A stretch of 64,000 nucleotides of DNA from Actinophytocola sp050699935 (GCF_050699935.1 NZ_JBOHGB010000004.1:1-64000); one strand, 5' to 3'; positions 8,713 to 17,720 are shown, counted from the first letter of the stretch. Notes: a model not told the origin generated them from the letters alone. Program-made: numbers and translations.

Positions 8713-9890
8713 CACGCCCGCCCCTCGGCCGCGACATCGACTGGAAAAGCCGGCGGACCGCCGTCCCGCGTCGGGAGCGCCGCCACACCCTTGCCGGGCA
8801 TGATGTCCTCGCCTCTGTGGTTGCGCGAGGAGATGGTGAACTCGACGAAACCGGTGCCGCTCTTGGCACCTCGCCACTTGTCGGTGACCTTGCCGCCGAT
8901 CCGCATGACGTCGCCGACGAAGAACATCGACCGGTACTGAACATCCAGGTGGGCAACCCATCCGTCGTCGCCGACCCAGTTGGTGGCGAAGTAGGTGGCG
9001 AACGCGCCGCGCTGTGAGCCGTAGTCGTACGGGCCCGGCATCCCGATCTGGGCAGCCATGTACTCGTCCCAGTGGACCCGCTCGACGGCTTGCGGCACAC
9101 CGGACGCAGGGTCGGTGTAGAAGATGTTGGGCAGCTCACGGCGCAGCCGGAGCCAATACTTGCCGGTCCGGTTGTAGGCCGCGCCAACGGCGATCAGCCA
9201 CACCAGCATGTCCGACCCCGTCAGCGGCCCCTTCACCACTGGGTCGAGTTCGTCGCCAAGCGACACCTCCTCCCAGTAACGGGTCTTCGCGCCGCGCGCG
9301 CTCTCGCTGTCGAGCTCGACGTCGACGCTGGCGATGTCCTCCGCGTTCCACATGGCACGCTCGACTCCGGCGTACCTGCCCTTCCCCCGCGACGCCGCCC
9401 GCTCAGCGCGAATAACCGGCATGTGCTGCTTGGCAACCAGCGCATTATCCTGGTTGTAGAACAGAATCTCCTTGACCTGCATGACCATCCGCTTCCCGGC
9501 AAGGCGCCCGGTCATCGGATCGGCCTTGATGTGGCTCTTCACCGCGTGGATCTCGTCGCCGTCAAGGATCGGCCGGTAGTACCACCAGACGTCCCCGGAA
9601 TGCAGTGCGTGCACACCGGGCAGTCCGTCGCCGCGCCGCAGGTCCGCGCTGCCCCAGCCGGCTCCGTAGAGCATCGCCGGCGGGGCGACGAGCCGGCCAA
9701 ACCGGGAACGGGCGGCGTGGTTCGGGTCGGTGTAGAGCGGGTTGGTGTCGCCAATGCCGTAAGCGATGTTGCGGATGCTGTCCGCATTGACGAAGCGGAT
9801 ATGTGGGTACTCGATGGGAAACTGCTGGCCGAACCGGCCGCGGAGCTTGCTCAGCGCCTCATCGGTGATCCGGCCGTCGAGCTCGGTCAT
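8712..9890 (-). CDS. long MaoC/FAS1-like dehydratase, two hot-dog domains
   Basis: A 392-residue protein with two hot-dog regions. The N-terminal half carries GIGDTNPLYTD and APPAMLYGAG, the C-terminal half TRYWEEVSLGDELDPVVKGP. The usual MaoC 'NPLH' His is Tyr here, as is common in the long actinobacterial FAS1-like group. It is clearly paralogous to 46079-47263 in block C along its whole length, including GLPGVH and RYWE-V--GD. Expected to hydrate or dehydrate an enoyl/3-hydroxyacyl-CoA, but the substrate is unknown. It sits between the solute-binding protein and a CoA-transferase. Confidence 0.85.
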   Translation of the reverse strand: MTELDGRITDEALSKLRGRFGQQFPIEYPHIRFVNADSIRNIAYGIGDTNPLYTDPNHAARSRFGRLVAPPAMLYGAGWGSADLRRGDGLPGVHALHSGDVWWYYRPILDGDEIHAVKSHIKADPMTGRLAGKRMVMQVKEILFYNQDNALVAKQHMPVIRAERAASRGKGRYAGVERAMWNAEDIASVDVELDSESARGAKTRYWEEVSLGDELDPVVKGPLTGSDMLVWLIAVGAAYNRTGKYWLRLRRELPNIFYTDPASGVPQAVERVHWDEYMAAQIGMPGPYDYGSQRGAFATYFATNWVGDDGWVAHLDVQYRSMFFVGDVMRIGGKVTDKWRGAKSGTGFVEFTISSRNHRGEDIMPGKGVAALPTRDGGPPAFPVDVAAEGRA

Positions 9891-9902
9891 GTGCCCCGCC
9901 CT

Positions 9903-10973
9903 CTACTTCCCGTCCAGTGCGGACTTCACCAGCGTCGTGTCGATCAGTTCGCCATAGTCCAGCCCGAGGTCTTTACCCTGGTCCTTGGCGAACTTCGCCA
10001 ACGACTGGAAGCGGTCCTCGCTCAGCTCAAGCGAGTCGGGCATGCTGCGCCGCATGTCCTCGAACGTGATGTCAAAGGTGAAGTCGTCGAGGTCGGGGAA
10101 CTCCTCGTGCAGGTGCCTCTTGGTGCTCTCCGGATCATCCCGGATCGTCTGCAGCGCCTTGTTGAGCGCCCGGACATAGGACTTGATCAGCTCGGCCTTG
10201 TCCCCGGTGAGGTCGCGGGTGTTGACCGACAGCACACCGTAGGGATAGACGTCCAGGCCAGGCACCTCTCGACCGTCGATCAGGATCGTGCCGAACTTCT
10301 CCTGCTCGGCCTGCGCGCCGCCCGGCGGGGACGCGCCCATGGCGTCGATCTGGCCCTTGGCCAGCGCTGCGAGCTCCCCCGCGGCGTTTTGCAGCGTCAC
10401 GATCTCCACGTCCCGGTCAGGGTCGATACCAGCCTTTGGCAGGATCGCCCGGTAGAGCTGGTCCACCGAATCACCCGGGTTGTAAATGCCGAGCTTCGCG
10501 CCGCGCAACGCGGCGATCCGTTTGTCGAGCGGATCATCGAGAGTGACACCGGCACGCTTGAGGAACTCGTTGGACACGGTGATCTCGACGCCATAGCCGA
10601 CCAGCGGCCCGCCGATCAGCTTGACCGGTGCGCCTTCCCTGACCGGCGCCATCGATGCCGGAGCACCGGCCAGCACCGCATCAGTGCTACCGCTGATCAG
10701 AGCGGCCAGGGCGGACGCGGTACCCTGTTGAGAGACGATGTGTTCGACGTCCAGGCCCTCTTCCTCAGCGAAGCCCATTCGCTCCGTCAACAGAGCCGGC
10801 GCCCAGGTCATCACCTTTCCGCCGAATGTCACGGTCATATGCCGCAGGCCACCCGAACCGGAACCAGTGGCCGCGGAGTCGTCACCGCATGCGGGCACGG
10901 TGAACAAAAGCACGGCCAGAGCGGAAAAGATGAGCGCGCGAGGCCGTCGTGAACCAATCCACTGCCTATACAT
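9903..10973 (-). CDS. ABC transporter solute-binding lipoprotein (NMT1/SsuA-like)
   Basis: A 356-residue secreted lipoprotein: basic start, hydrophobic stretch ALIFSALAVLLFTV, and lipobox VPAC with the lipidated Cys at residue 29, then a Ser/Gly linker. The mature part (MTWAPALLTERMGFAEEEGLDVE, split here as GFAEEEGL plus DVEHIV) is typical of NMT1/THI5-type binding proteins of the taurine/nitrate importer class. The ATG at 10973 gives a complete signal and overlaps the UGSC gene by 8 bp. Delivers the block A substrate to the 4228/3335 importer. Confidence 0.92.
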   Translation of the reverse strand: MYRQWIGSRRPRALIFSALAVLLFTVPACGDDSAATGSGSGGLRHMTVTFGGKVMTWAPALLTERMGFAEEEGLDVEHIVSQQGTASALAALISGSTDAVLAGAPASMAPVREGAPVKLIGGPLVGYGVEITVSNEFLKRAGVTLDDPLDKRIAALRGAKLGIYNPGDSVDQLYRAILPKAGIDPDRDVEIVTLQNAAGELAALAKGQIDAMGASPPGGAQAEQEKFGTILIDGREVPGLDVYPYGVLSVNTRDLTGDKAELIKSYVRALNKALQTIRDDPESTKRHLHEEFPDLDDFTFDITFEDMRRSMPDSLELSEDRFQSLAKFAKDQGKDLGLDYGELIDTTLVKSALDGK

Positions 10974-11556
10974 CGTAGGTCGATCTCGGCGAAACTGCGT
11001 CCCGATACGCGTCAGCCACGACGCTAGCCTCATTGGTGAGCGCGAACACGACTTCGTCGAATGCATCGTCGGCGATGGCCCGCATTCGTTCGCGGGGCAG
11101 CTGCCCGATGGGATGCGGCAGAATCTGAACAGGCAATTCAGGCACACCCCAACTCTCGACCTCCAGGCGAACCTTGATACCGAACGGTTCGGAGATAACG
11201 CTTATGCTCGGTACGCCGGCACGTTCCAGGGCGACGCCGTCGTGCACGCTCCATGAACTACACGACCCGCAATCCCCGAACGCGTTCACCACAACGTCGC
11301 AGGTGGAGACCTCACGGAGCAGGGCAGGAGCCGTCGGTCGGGTCGCGGTCGGCTTCGTTCGGTTGACGAACTTGATCCCGGTGTACTTCGCATCAAGTAG
11401 TTCTTGCATGCGCTCGAGGTAGATATCTGCGTTGACCTTGGAATTGAACAGAAGGCCAACCGTCTTCCCATCGAGCGTGCTCGGGCGCGACGCCAATGGT
11501 GACGTCGCCGGTCGAGCCTGATGAATGGGAACTGGTCGCACGACCTTGATAGACAC
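10966..11556 (-). CDS. UGSC-motif family protein, cysteine form (CGSC), copy A
   Basis: A 196-residue protein with DCGSCSSW at 95-102 (Cys96, Cys99), followed by VHDGVALERAGVPSI. This matches the UGSC family, in which some bacterial members carry selenocysteine at the first Cys position; here it is Cys, so the motif is a CxxC redox-type pair. No signal peptide. GTG 11556 was chosen because a strong GGAGG lies 8 bp upstream; an in-frame GTG 15 bp earlier has no such site. First gene of the block A operon. The partner family is encoded at 6341-7474. Biochemical role unknown; thiol chemistry on a CoA or acid intermediate is speculation. Confidence 0.85.
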   Translation of the reverse strand: MSIKVVRPVPIHQARPATSPLASRPSTLDGKTVGLLFNSKVNADIYLERMQELLDAKYTGIKFVNRTKPTATRPTAPALLREVSTCDVVVNAFGDCGSCSSWSVHDGVALERAGVPSISVISEPFGIKVRLEVESWGVPELPVQILPHPIGQLPRERMRAIADDAFDEVVFALTNEASVVADAYRDAVSPRSTYDV

Positions 11557-12594
11557 GAGACATACCTCCACGCTGGAGCATGGGACCAGCCCATTGCGAC
11601 TAACGGCGCTGAATGGCTCTGTACTGATCGATACAATACAACTGCGACCCGCGGCCGGTCAAGCGTTCCTCCACCGGCCAAGAATAGGTCGCAACCACGA
11701 CGGGATGAAGATCAATAATTGCTGTTATTGCTTGCGAGATACAACGAAATCAGGAGTCTGAGCAATGCGGCCGAACGACATCGAGGACGCCCGAACCAGC
11801 AGCCGTGTCGCGGCTCGGGATCACGCGGCTACAAGCCGGTCGGATTTGGCGATCGGCCGTAGACCACCCCCACCATCAGCCGTGCGAACGTTGGGTCCGT
11901 TCCACCGGAGGTTGCACCGGCCACCCCAGCGTCATCGCCCCAGTCCAGGACGTGACAACGGTGCCGCTGGCAACTGTTCGAGTGTTTGTCCCACAAGGAA
12001 TACACGCGCGAATCCACAGCCCTCGACTTTCCCGGGGACCGGCGTCGAAACCTGGCCACACGCCCTACGTGGCCGATCACGGCCGTGAATGTATCGTGCT
12101 CAGCAGCGTTGCGAAACCCCGATAACGATCATCGGACCGCCGCGCGGTCAAACGCAGGTCAACACGCCCGCACAACGAGGGATTGACGTCCGACAAACCT
12201 GGTAACGGCGTCGAACGTGACATTTACGAGGAGATGGCTCGCGACCGCAAGTGACGCTCGCCGCTCCACATTCGAGAGGGGTCTACTTGAAGGGCCAAAT
12301 CCGGTTGGACTGATCGGTACATTACCTCCGTTGCCGCTGGTCGTCAAGCGCTCGTCGCACAACCTCTCCGCCCAACGATTGGACCTGCCTGGCGGAGCGG
12401 TTCATACCCGTGACCCTCGACAGAACACGACTCCACTCGGAGCTTTCCACCCACGTTCGAAGGACCAGCCGCGCACCGAGACGGACGCGGCGAAGTCGAT
12501 CAACGACGGCACGCACACGACGACCCTGGCCTCGCCCAGATGACGCTCGGGGGATTCAGTAAACGCCACACACGTATACCGACTCCCCGAGCGC
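11557..12594. other. 1-kb stretch without a recognisable gene (upstream of block A operon)
   Basis: No frame here resembles a known protein or shows the codon bias of neighbouring genes; the longest frames are Arg/Pro-rich shadows. The right end abuts the IS5-like element. A relatively AT-rich patch lies at 11620-11750, the likely promoter region for the leftward operon starting at 11556. The rest may be decayed coding DNA. Confidence 0.5.
11620..11635. promoter_or_regulatory. candidate operator upstream of the block A operon
   Basis: TGTACTGATCGATACA is an interrupted inverted repeat (TGTA..GATC..TACA), 64 bp upstream of the GTG at 11556 and inside the AT-richer patch. Seen once only, so the TetR or other binding role is a guess. 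Confidence 0.3.
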
Positions 12595-12606
12595 TATTCA
12601 GAAGTG
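12595..12606 (+). repeat. left terminal inverted repeat of the IS5-like element
   Basis: TATTCAGAAGTG, exact reverse complement of 13245-13256. Confidence 0.75.
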
Positions 12607-13230
12607 GGTTACCAGCTGAGTCGGTAGTACCCCAAGGGTGGCGACGATGCGGATGATGTTGGGGAGTTCGGTGAGGCGGCCGCGGTAGCCGTAGGCGAGG
12701 ATTTCCAGCCCTTCCAGTGCGCGATGGCGCGTTCGACGGCGACCCGGCGGGGGTGACGATGCCGCGGTTCCACGTGTCGTTGGCTGTGATTTGGGCGCGG
12801 CCGGGTGGTTTGCGGCGGGGTCGGAACGCGGTGGTGCCTTGGTAGCCGAGGTCGCCGATGGTCGGGATGTCGGCGAGGAGTTCGGCGAACCCGGCGGTGG
12901 TGAACGCCGTCCGATCGCCGATCGGCACCAGGGTGCCGTCCACCAGCTCCACCCGGCCGCGCAACGCCTCGGGCAGGGGGTGCTCGGTGCACGCGGGTGA
13001 CCTGTTCGATCAACGGCAGCAGGCGCCGTAGGTCCGCGACACGGTCGCTTGCGATACCCGAACCAGTCCGCGACCAATGCCTGGCTCAAGTTCTGCCGCG
13101 ACAACAGCAACGTGACCAACACCGATCGGTACAACCCCAGAGCAGCAGGCCGACCACGCACCCCACCATCCCCTGGTGATCGTGTCCGGTGGAAGGAATC
13201 GATCTCAACCAGGCGGGGCCGTTGTGTTAC
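12598..13230 (-). pseudogene. IS5-family (DDE_Tnp_4) transposase, frameshifted
   Basis: Read leftward, the pieces are GLYRSVLVTLLLSRQNLSQA (N-terminal domain), VELVDGTLVPIGDR (first Asp), IPTIGDLGYQGT (second Asp), VAVERAIAHWKGW (Glu) and RLTELPNIIRIVATLG at the C-terminus. They fall in different frames with at least three shifts and a shortened N-terminal half. All three acidic residues can be read, but no single frame joins them, so the gene is dead. Confidence 0.75.
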
Positions 13231-13244
13231 CTGCCCATGATCAA

Positions 13245-13256
13245 CACTTCTGAATA
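13245..13256 (-). repeat. right terminal inverted repeat of the IS5-like element
   Basis: CACTTCTGAATA, exact reverse complement of 12595-12606. Confidence 0.75.
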
Positions 13257-13329
13257 ACACTCCCCGCGTCCGAATGGTGAATCAGCAGCGCAGCACAGGA
13301 GAGACCAACGGCAGAGACGTCATCGCCGC

Positions 13330-14961
13330 TCATCCCATGCGCGCGGCGGCCATCCTGGCCAGGTCCACCACCCGCACCTTGCCCGACGGCGTTCTCGGCA
13401 GCTCGTCCTCGGCGACCAGCCAGACCCGCCGCGGCCGCTTCTGGCTGGACACACGCTCGCGCATGAACTCAATCACCGCCGTCTCGGACACCTCGCCGTA
13501 GGGCACCACGAACGCGACCGGCACGGTGCCGAGCCGAGCGTCCGGAGCGCCGACCACGAAGGACGCGGCCACCCCCGGGCAGGCCATCAGGTGCCGCTCG
13601 ACCTCGGCCGGGTAGACGTTGAACCCGCCCACCGTGATCATGTTCTTCCGGCGGCCGACGAAATGCAGGTAGCCCTCTGCATCCATCCTGCCGAAATCGC
13701 CGGACCGGAACCAGCCGTCCGGGGTGATCGCCATCGCGGTCGCCGCCGGACTGGCCAGGTAACCCTTTCCGACGCACGAGCCCGGCGTGGCATCGCCGAA
13801 CCAGATCTCCCCGACGCTCTCCGGCGGCAGCTCCGCCCCGGTCTCCGGGTCGACGACCCGCACCAAAGCGCTCGGCAGCGGTCGCCCCACCGATGTCGTC
13901 CGCCGGTCCATCGGGTCGCGGTCGCTGCTCACCGTGGACACCCCACCGCACTCGCTCATCCCGTAGGCCTGCATGGCGTTCGGCGCGAACTCGATCACCT
14001 GGCGCATCAGGTCCGGATCCGCCGCGGACCCGGCGATATGCGCGGCGCGCACCGAGGAGGTGTCGGTGCCGGCAAAGTCCTCGTGGGCCAGCAGCATGCG
14101 GAACATCTCCGGGGCGCCGGGAATGTAGCTCACTCGCCGGCGCGCGATCAGGTCCAGGCTGCTCCCGGCGTCGAAAGTCCTGGTTATCTCCATTCGGCAG
14201 CCGTTGTACATGGCCAGACCGTTGGTGTAGAGACAGCCGAAGTTGGTGAACATGGGCACGTGGGCGAGGATCACGTCGGACTGGCCGAGCCCGGCCAGCT
14301 CGCTCCAGCCCCGGATGGTCGCCAGGTTGTTCGCGTGCATGGACAGGCCGGCCTTCGGTGCCCCGGTGGTGCCCGAGGTGTACATGATGTTCATGACGTC
14401 GGTCGGCGCGATCCTCGACCGCACCCACGCCAGCCCACCGTGCTCGATCGGTACACCGTCGACCAACCGCGCCAGGATCCGCACACCGGGCAGACCCAAC
14501 TCCTCCGCCGATACCACCAGGCGCAGATCCGGACAACCGGCGAACTCGGGATCGGCCTCGACCAGCTCGGGAAGCAGCCGGCGCAGGATCGCCACCGAGT
14601 CGACCTTGCCGGCGAACTCACTCGAGGTGAACAGCACCGAGGCCCGCGACTCGGTCAGCGCGTGACGCAGTTCGACCTCGCGGTAGTAGGAGTAGAGCGG
14701 CAGCAGCGCGCAACCGAGCCGGTAGGTCGCCCACTGCGCAACCAGGAACTCCAGGCTGTTGGTCATCCATACGGCCAGCACCTGGCCGGGCCGAACGCCC
14801 ACTCCGAGCAGCGCGCTGGCCAGCGTGTCCACCGACCGGCGCAGCTCCTGGTAGCTCATGGTCACATCGCCGACCGCGGCGTAGGTCGCCTCAGGGCTGG
14901 CCTCCGTCCTGGCAACGAACACGTCGATCCAGTGGCGGGCCGCGCCTGGTTCGGCACTCAC
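13330..14961 (-). CDS. acyl-CoA synthetase (AMP-forming, ANL superfamily)
   Basis: A 543-residue adenylate-forming ligase: P-loop MYTSGTTGAPKAG, AYGMSECGG, GWFRSGDFGRM, GRRKNMITVGGFNVYPAEVE and the C-terminal catalytic RTPSGKVRV Lys. It activates a carboxylic acid to its CoA thioester via an acyl-AMP. The GTG at 14961 overlaps the thiolase stop as GTGA. Last gene of the leftward unit 17478-13330, whose promoter carries the GTATAC palindrome at 17526-17541. Likely the entry step for the block B substrate or a side-chain acid; specificity cannot be read. Confidence 0.93.
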   Translation of the reverse strand: MSAEPGAARHWIDVFVARTEASPEATYAAVGDVTMSYQELRRSVDTLASALLGVGVRPGQVLAVWMTNSLEFLVAQWATYRLGCALLPLYSYYREVELRHALTESRASVLFTSSEFAGKVDSVAILRRLLPELVEADPEFAGCPDLRLVVSAEELGLPGVRILARLVDGVPIEHGGLAWVRSRIAPTDVMNIMYTSGTTGAPKAGLSMHANNLATIRGWSELAGLGQSDVILAHVPMFTNFGCLYTNGLAMYNGCRMEITRTFDAGSSLDLIARRRVSYIPGAPEMFRMLLAHEDFAGTDTSSVRAAHIAGSAADPDLMRQVIEFAPNAMQAYGMSECGGVSTVSSDRDPMDRRTTSVGRPLPSALVRVVDPETGAELPPESVGEIWFGDATPGSCVGKGYLASPAATAMAITPDGWFRSGDFGRMDAEGYLHFVGRRKNMITVGGFNVYPAEVERHLMACPGVAASFVVGAPDARLGTVPVAFVVPYGEVSETAVIEFMRERVSSQKRPRRVWLVAEDELPRTPSGKVRVVDLARMAAARMG

Positions 14962-16172
14962 TCGACGGCACCTCCCCCCACCGGACTCGCGTCCGCGAGC
15001 ACCGCGACGCAGGACAGCGAGCCAGGACCGCCGAGTGCGTGTGCCAGACCCCGCCGCGCCCCGCTCACCTGCCGCTCGCCAGCGCGGGCCCAAAGCTGGT
15101 CGCAGAGGTCCACCACCATCCGCACCCCGGTCGCGCCGATCGGATGGCCGCACGCCTTGAGCCCTCCCGAAGTGTTCACCTCGACCTTCCCGCCGACGCC
15201 GGTCGCGCCGGAGAGCACCAGGTCCCGGCCCTCCCCACGGCCGCACAGCCCGAGGTCCTCGTAGTTGACGATCTCGGTGATGGTGAAGCAGTCGTGGCAC
15301 TCCACCACATCGAACTGGTCGAGCGGATCAGTGATCCCCGCCTGCGCGTAGGCGGCCGCGGCGGCGTTGCGGGTCGACTCGAAGCCCAGCATGTCGAACC
15401 GGCTGGACATGTTCGCGGTGAAGTAGCCCAGGTCGTTGGACATGGCGATGCCCTCGATCGTGGCCGCTCGCGCACCGCGCGCTTCGGTGGCCCTCCTCAG
15501 CACGACCGCAGCCGCGCCGTCGGTGGTGGGACAGGCGTCGTACAGGCCGATCGGCCCGGCCAGCGGCGGCGCCGACTCCACCTGTTCGGCAGTGACCTCG
15601 GCACGAAAGTGGGCCCGCGGGTTGCACACACCGAACGCGTGGTTCTTCCTGGCCACCGCGGTCATCGCGGAACGCACCTCTCCGTAGACGGCGGCGTACC
15701 GCTCGGCCACGATGCCGAAGATCCCGGGCGCGGTCCGGCCCTTGCTCAGCACCGGGTGCCCGCGGTCGACGTGCTGCAACACCAGGCTCCCTCGCGGCCC
15801 GACATCGCGCATCTTCTCAGCCCCGACCACAAGCGCGACGTCACAGACACGGCCCCGCAGCGCGGCACTCGCCTGGCGGATCGCGTCCAGTCCGGACGCG
15901 CAGTAGGACGCCACCCGACTCACCGGCCGGCCGTACATGGCGAGCGGTTCAGCCAGCGAGGTGCCGGCGTTGCCGTCGTCAGAGTAGGTGTAGGCGAACG
16001 CGGTGGCCAGCCACCCCGCGTCCACCTCGTCAAGGGGCACCGCCGCGTCGGCCAGCGCGGCGGTCGCGGCACGCCTGGCCAGGTCGGCGAATCCATCACC
16101 GAACAACTCACCGAAGGGGGTGCTGGCGGCGCCGACAATCACCACGTCGCCGCCGCCGGTCGGGTCAGTCAT
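14958..16172 (-). CDS. thiolase (SCP-x type acetyl-CoA acyltransferase)
   Basis: A 404-residue thiolase: SYCASGLDAI with the acyl-accepting Cys91, VECHDCFTITE, and GGLKACGHPIGATG near the C-terminus. It would cleave a 3-oxoacyl-CoA with CoA (or condense in reverse). Its ATG at 16172 overlaps the HMG-CoA-synthase-like/DUF35 gene by 8 bp. Thiolases of this type commonly work with a DUF35 Zn-ribbon/OB-fold protein, which here is fused to the upstream gene. Confidence 0.92.
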   Translation of the reverse strand: MTDPTGGGDVVIVGAASTPFGELFGDGFADLARRAATAALADAAVPLDEVDAGWLATAFAYTYSDDGNAGTSLAEPLAMYGRPVSRVASYCASGLDAIRQASAALRGRVCDVALVVGAEKMRDVGPRGSLVLQHVDRGHPVLSKGRTAPGIFGIVAERYAAVYGEVRSAMTAVARKNHAFGVCNPRAHFRAEVTAEQVESAPPLAGPIGLYDACPTTDGAAAVVLRRATEARGARAATIEGIAMSNDLGYFTANMSSRFDMLGFESTRNAAAAAYAQAGITDPLDQFDVVECHDCFTITEIVNYEDLGLCGRGEGRDLVLSGATGVGGKVEVNTSGGLKACGHPIGATGVRMVVDLCDQLWARAGERQVSGARRGLAHALGGPGSLSCVAVLADASPVGGGAVE

Positions 16173-17478
16173 CGAGTTCCACCTTCCAGAAGTAGTGCGG
16201 CATGCCGGCACCGCGGTGCAGCAGGCGCAGCGCCAGCCGAACCCGGTCACCGACCACGACCCACCGGCTGGTGTCGGCGACCAGCTGGCCGAAGAACCGG
16301 CCGCCGCCGTCCAGGTCCACCACGACCATCTGGACCTCCTCAGGCGCGGCGAACAACCGGTCCAGGTTGTGGCTGACCACCGTGCCGCGGCGAGCCAGGG
16401 TGAATGCCGAGGTGTCCGTCGAACCGCAGCCCTCGCAGCTCTCGTTGACCGGAAAGGTGACCACGCGGCAGCTCGCGCATCGCCTCGCGGCGAGGCCGAG
16501 CAGGTTGCCGGTTTCCCGGCGCAGCTTGGCCGGTGAGGTCCAGGTGTCGGGGGTGTCGGCACCCGCCCGCAGCCAGCGCCGGTAGTCATAGCTGCCACAC
16601 GGCGGATCGGCCAGGGTACGCACCGCGGTGCCGATCTCTGGCCCTGCGCGCAGCAGCAGCCCGTCGCCGCCCCAACCCAACTCCAGGACGGCCAACAACG
16701 CCCCGGGCCCGGCCTCGCGCAGCCGCTCGAACGCGGCCAGCAGGGTCGCGCCGGCCAGCCGGCCGGCGGTGCGCTCGACCCCGAGCGGGCTCCACACCCG
16801 CGGCACCTGCCACTGTTTGGCCAGCCGATGGTGCCTGATCCCCACCGCTGCGCTGACCACCACGCCGACCAACTGCCCCGAGGCGACCCGAGCTCCGGCG
16901 AGGAGCTGTCCTAGCAGCTCGGCACCGTCACCGGCTACCAGTGTCTCCTCGACGAACCGGGTGTCCGGCGGACCGTCCGCGGCCATCCGCGCCCAGCGGT
17001 CGAAGCTCAGCACGGCCAGGGACGCCACGCCCAGCACCTCCGCCGCTCGTGGCGCGCCGAACCGCAACGCTATCGAGCAGTCGGAACTCGGCGCCGCCGT
17101 GAGGTCTGCCGGCCGTTCCTGGTCGGCGAGCGCGGCGATCGCCGAACCGTGCCCGGCCGCGGCGCGGATCACCCCCGCCGCGCCGGTCTGTGGCGACATC
17201 GCCAGCACGGACCGCGGTTCGGTCAGCCGTCCGGCGACCGCGAGGTACGCGACCAGCGCCCTCGGCTCCAGCTCGCCGGCCGGCGAGCGCAGGATCAGCG
17301 GGCCGGACGACGCGGCGTGGTCGGTGAGCTGTTCCAGCGCGGTCCACAGCAGGGTTAGCGCGTCCTCGTCCGGCGCATGCAGCGGGATGTCCGATGGGCA
17401 ACCCAACGCCTGCGCCAGGGTCGGTTCCAGGCGGTAGCGCGGGACGTAGGCGCCAGCCAACTCGATCCCGATCGTCAT
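16165..17478 (-). CDS. HMG-CoA-synthase-like protein fused to Zn-ribbon/OB-fold (DUF35)
   Basis: A 437-residue two-part protein. Residues ~1-300 have a thiolase-fold HMG-CoA-synthase-like pattern (IELAGAYVPRYRLEP; LDRW-like SFDRWARMAADGPPDTRF). The segment expected to hold the catalytic Cys reads SPQTGAAG at 95-102 and has none. Residues ~325-437 are a DUF35 module with a Zn ribbon (C334-x2-C337 and C348-x2-C351) and an OB-fold. The ATG at 17478 follows GAAGGGA; an in-frame start 39 bp upstream is possible. Likely a structural partner of the adjacent thiolase, as in archaeal thiolase/HMGCS/DUF35 assemblies, rather than an active synthase. Confidence 0.82.
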   Translation of the reverse strand: MTIGIELAGAYVPRYRLEPTLAQALGCPSDIPLHAPDEDALTLLWTALEQLTDHAASSGPLILRSPAGELEPRALVAYLAVAGRLTEPRSVLAMSPQTGAAGVIRAAAGHGSAIAALADQERPADLTAAPSSDCSIALRFGAPRAAEVLGVASLAVLSFDRWARMAADGPPDTRFVEETLVAGDGAELLGQLLAGARVASGQLVGVVVSAAVGIRHHRLAKQWQVPRVWSPLGVERTAGRLAGATLLAAFERLREAGPGALLAVLELGWGGDGLLLRAGPEIGTAVRTLADPPCGSYDYRRWLRAGADTPDTWTSPAKLRRETGNLLGLAARRCASCRVVTFPVNESCEGCGSTDTSAFTLARRGTVVSHNLDRLFAAPEEVQMVVVDLDGGGRFFGQLVADTSRWVVVGDRVRLALRLLHRGAGMPHYFWKVELDD

Positions 17479-17525
17479 CCGCGTCCCTTCGCCGTCATAG
17501 AGGAGTCCGTGGATCACTGATCTAA

Positions 17526-17541
17526 ATACGGTATACCGTAT
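17526..17541. promoter_or_regulatory. GTATAC-centred operator, site a (perfect palindrome)
   Basis: ATACGGTATACCGTAT is an exact 16-bp palindrome 48 bp upstream of the leftward start at 17478. The GT..AC core fits operators of FadR/VanR-type GntR regulators. It is one of a pair in this divergent region and the best copy of a motif repeated across block B. Confidence 0.75.
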
Positions 17542-17687
17542 GTCCGTGTGGTGTCGGAGTCAACCAGTCGAACTATTTCGCGACAACAACCCACCGCAAC
17601 GGCGCCGCGATTGTCGAAGGAGGTCAACACCCTGCGGACAATGGGGTGAGCCGCGCCGCCCGGTCGGCAGGTTGCCGAACCAGCAAG

Positions 17688-17703
17688 CATCGGTATACCG
17701 TAT
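17688..17703. promoter_or_regulatory. GTATAC-centred operator, site b
   Basis: CATCGGTATACCGTAT matches site a at 13 consecutive bases. It lies immediately upstream of the rightward thiolase start at 17721, close enough to overlap the ribosome-binding region. Centre-to-centre distance from site a is 162 bp. Confidence 0.7.
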
Positions 17704-17720
17704 CCGTGAGGTGAGTTTTG

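Larger units (their letters stand above)
12595..13256 (-). mobile_element. degenerate IS5-family insertion sequence
   Basis: A 662-bp element bounded by perfect 12-bp inverted repeats TATTCAGAAGTG (12595-12606) and CACTTCTGAATA (13245-13256). The transposase frame ends inside the left repeat (CAC TTC TGA). Complete relatives are usually about 0.8-0.9 kb, so this copy has lost internal sequence. It separates block A from block B. Confidence 0.75.

Noticed and set aside
10966..11556. Selenocysteine reading of the UGSC motif
   Set aside because: The codons at both motif positions are ordinary TGC/TGT Cys codons, not TGA, and the same holds for 41166-41708, so no recoding is needed.
11765..12543. 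Open frames of 60-120 codons in the 1-kb gap as small genes
   Set aside because: Composition is Arg/Pro/Thr-rich with no ribosome-binding sites and no recognisable motifs.
12574..12579. GTATAC next to the IS5 remnant
   Set aside because: No flanking arms and no gene start nearby.
12582..13266. ACTCCCCG on both sides of the IS5 remnant as a target-site duplication
   Set aside because: The copies are 5 bp and 2 bp from the inverted repeats, and IS5-family duplications are usually shorter, so this is not a clean duplication.
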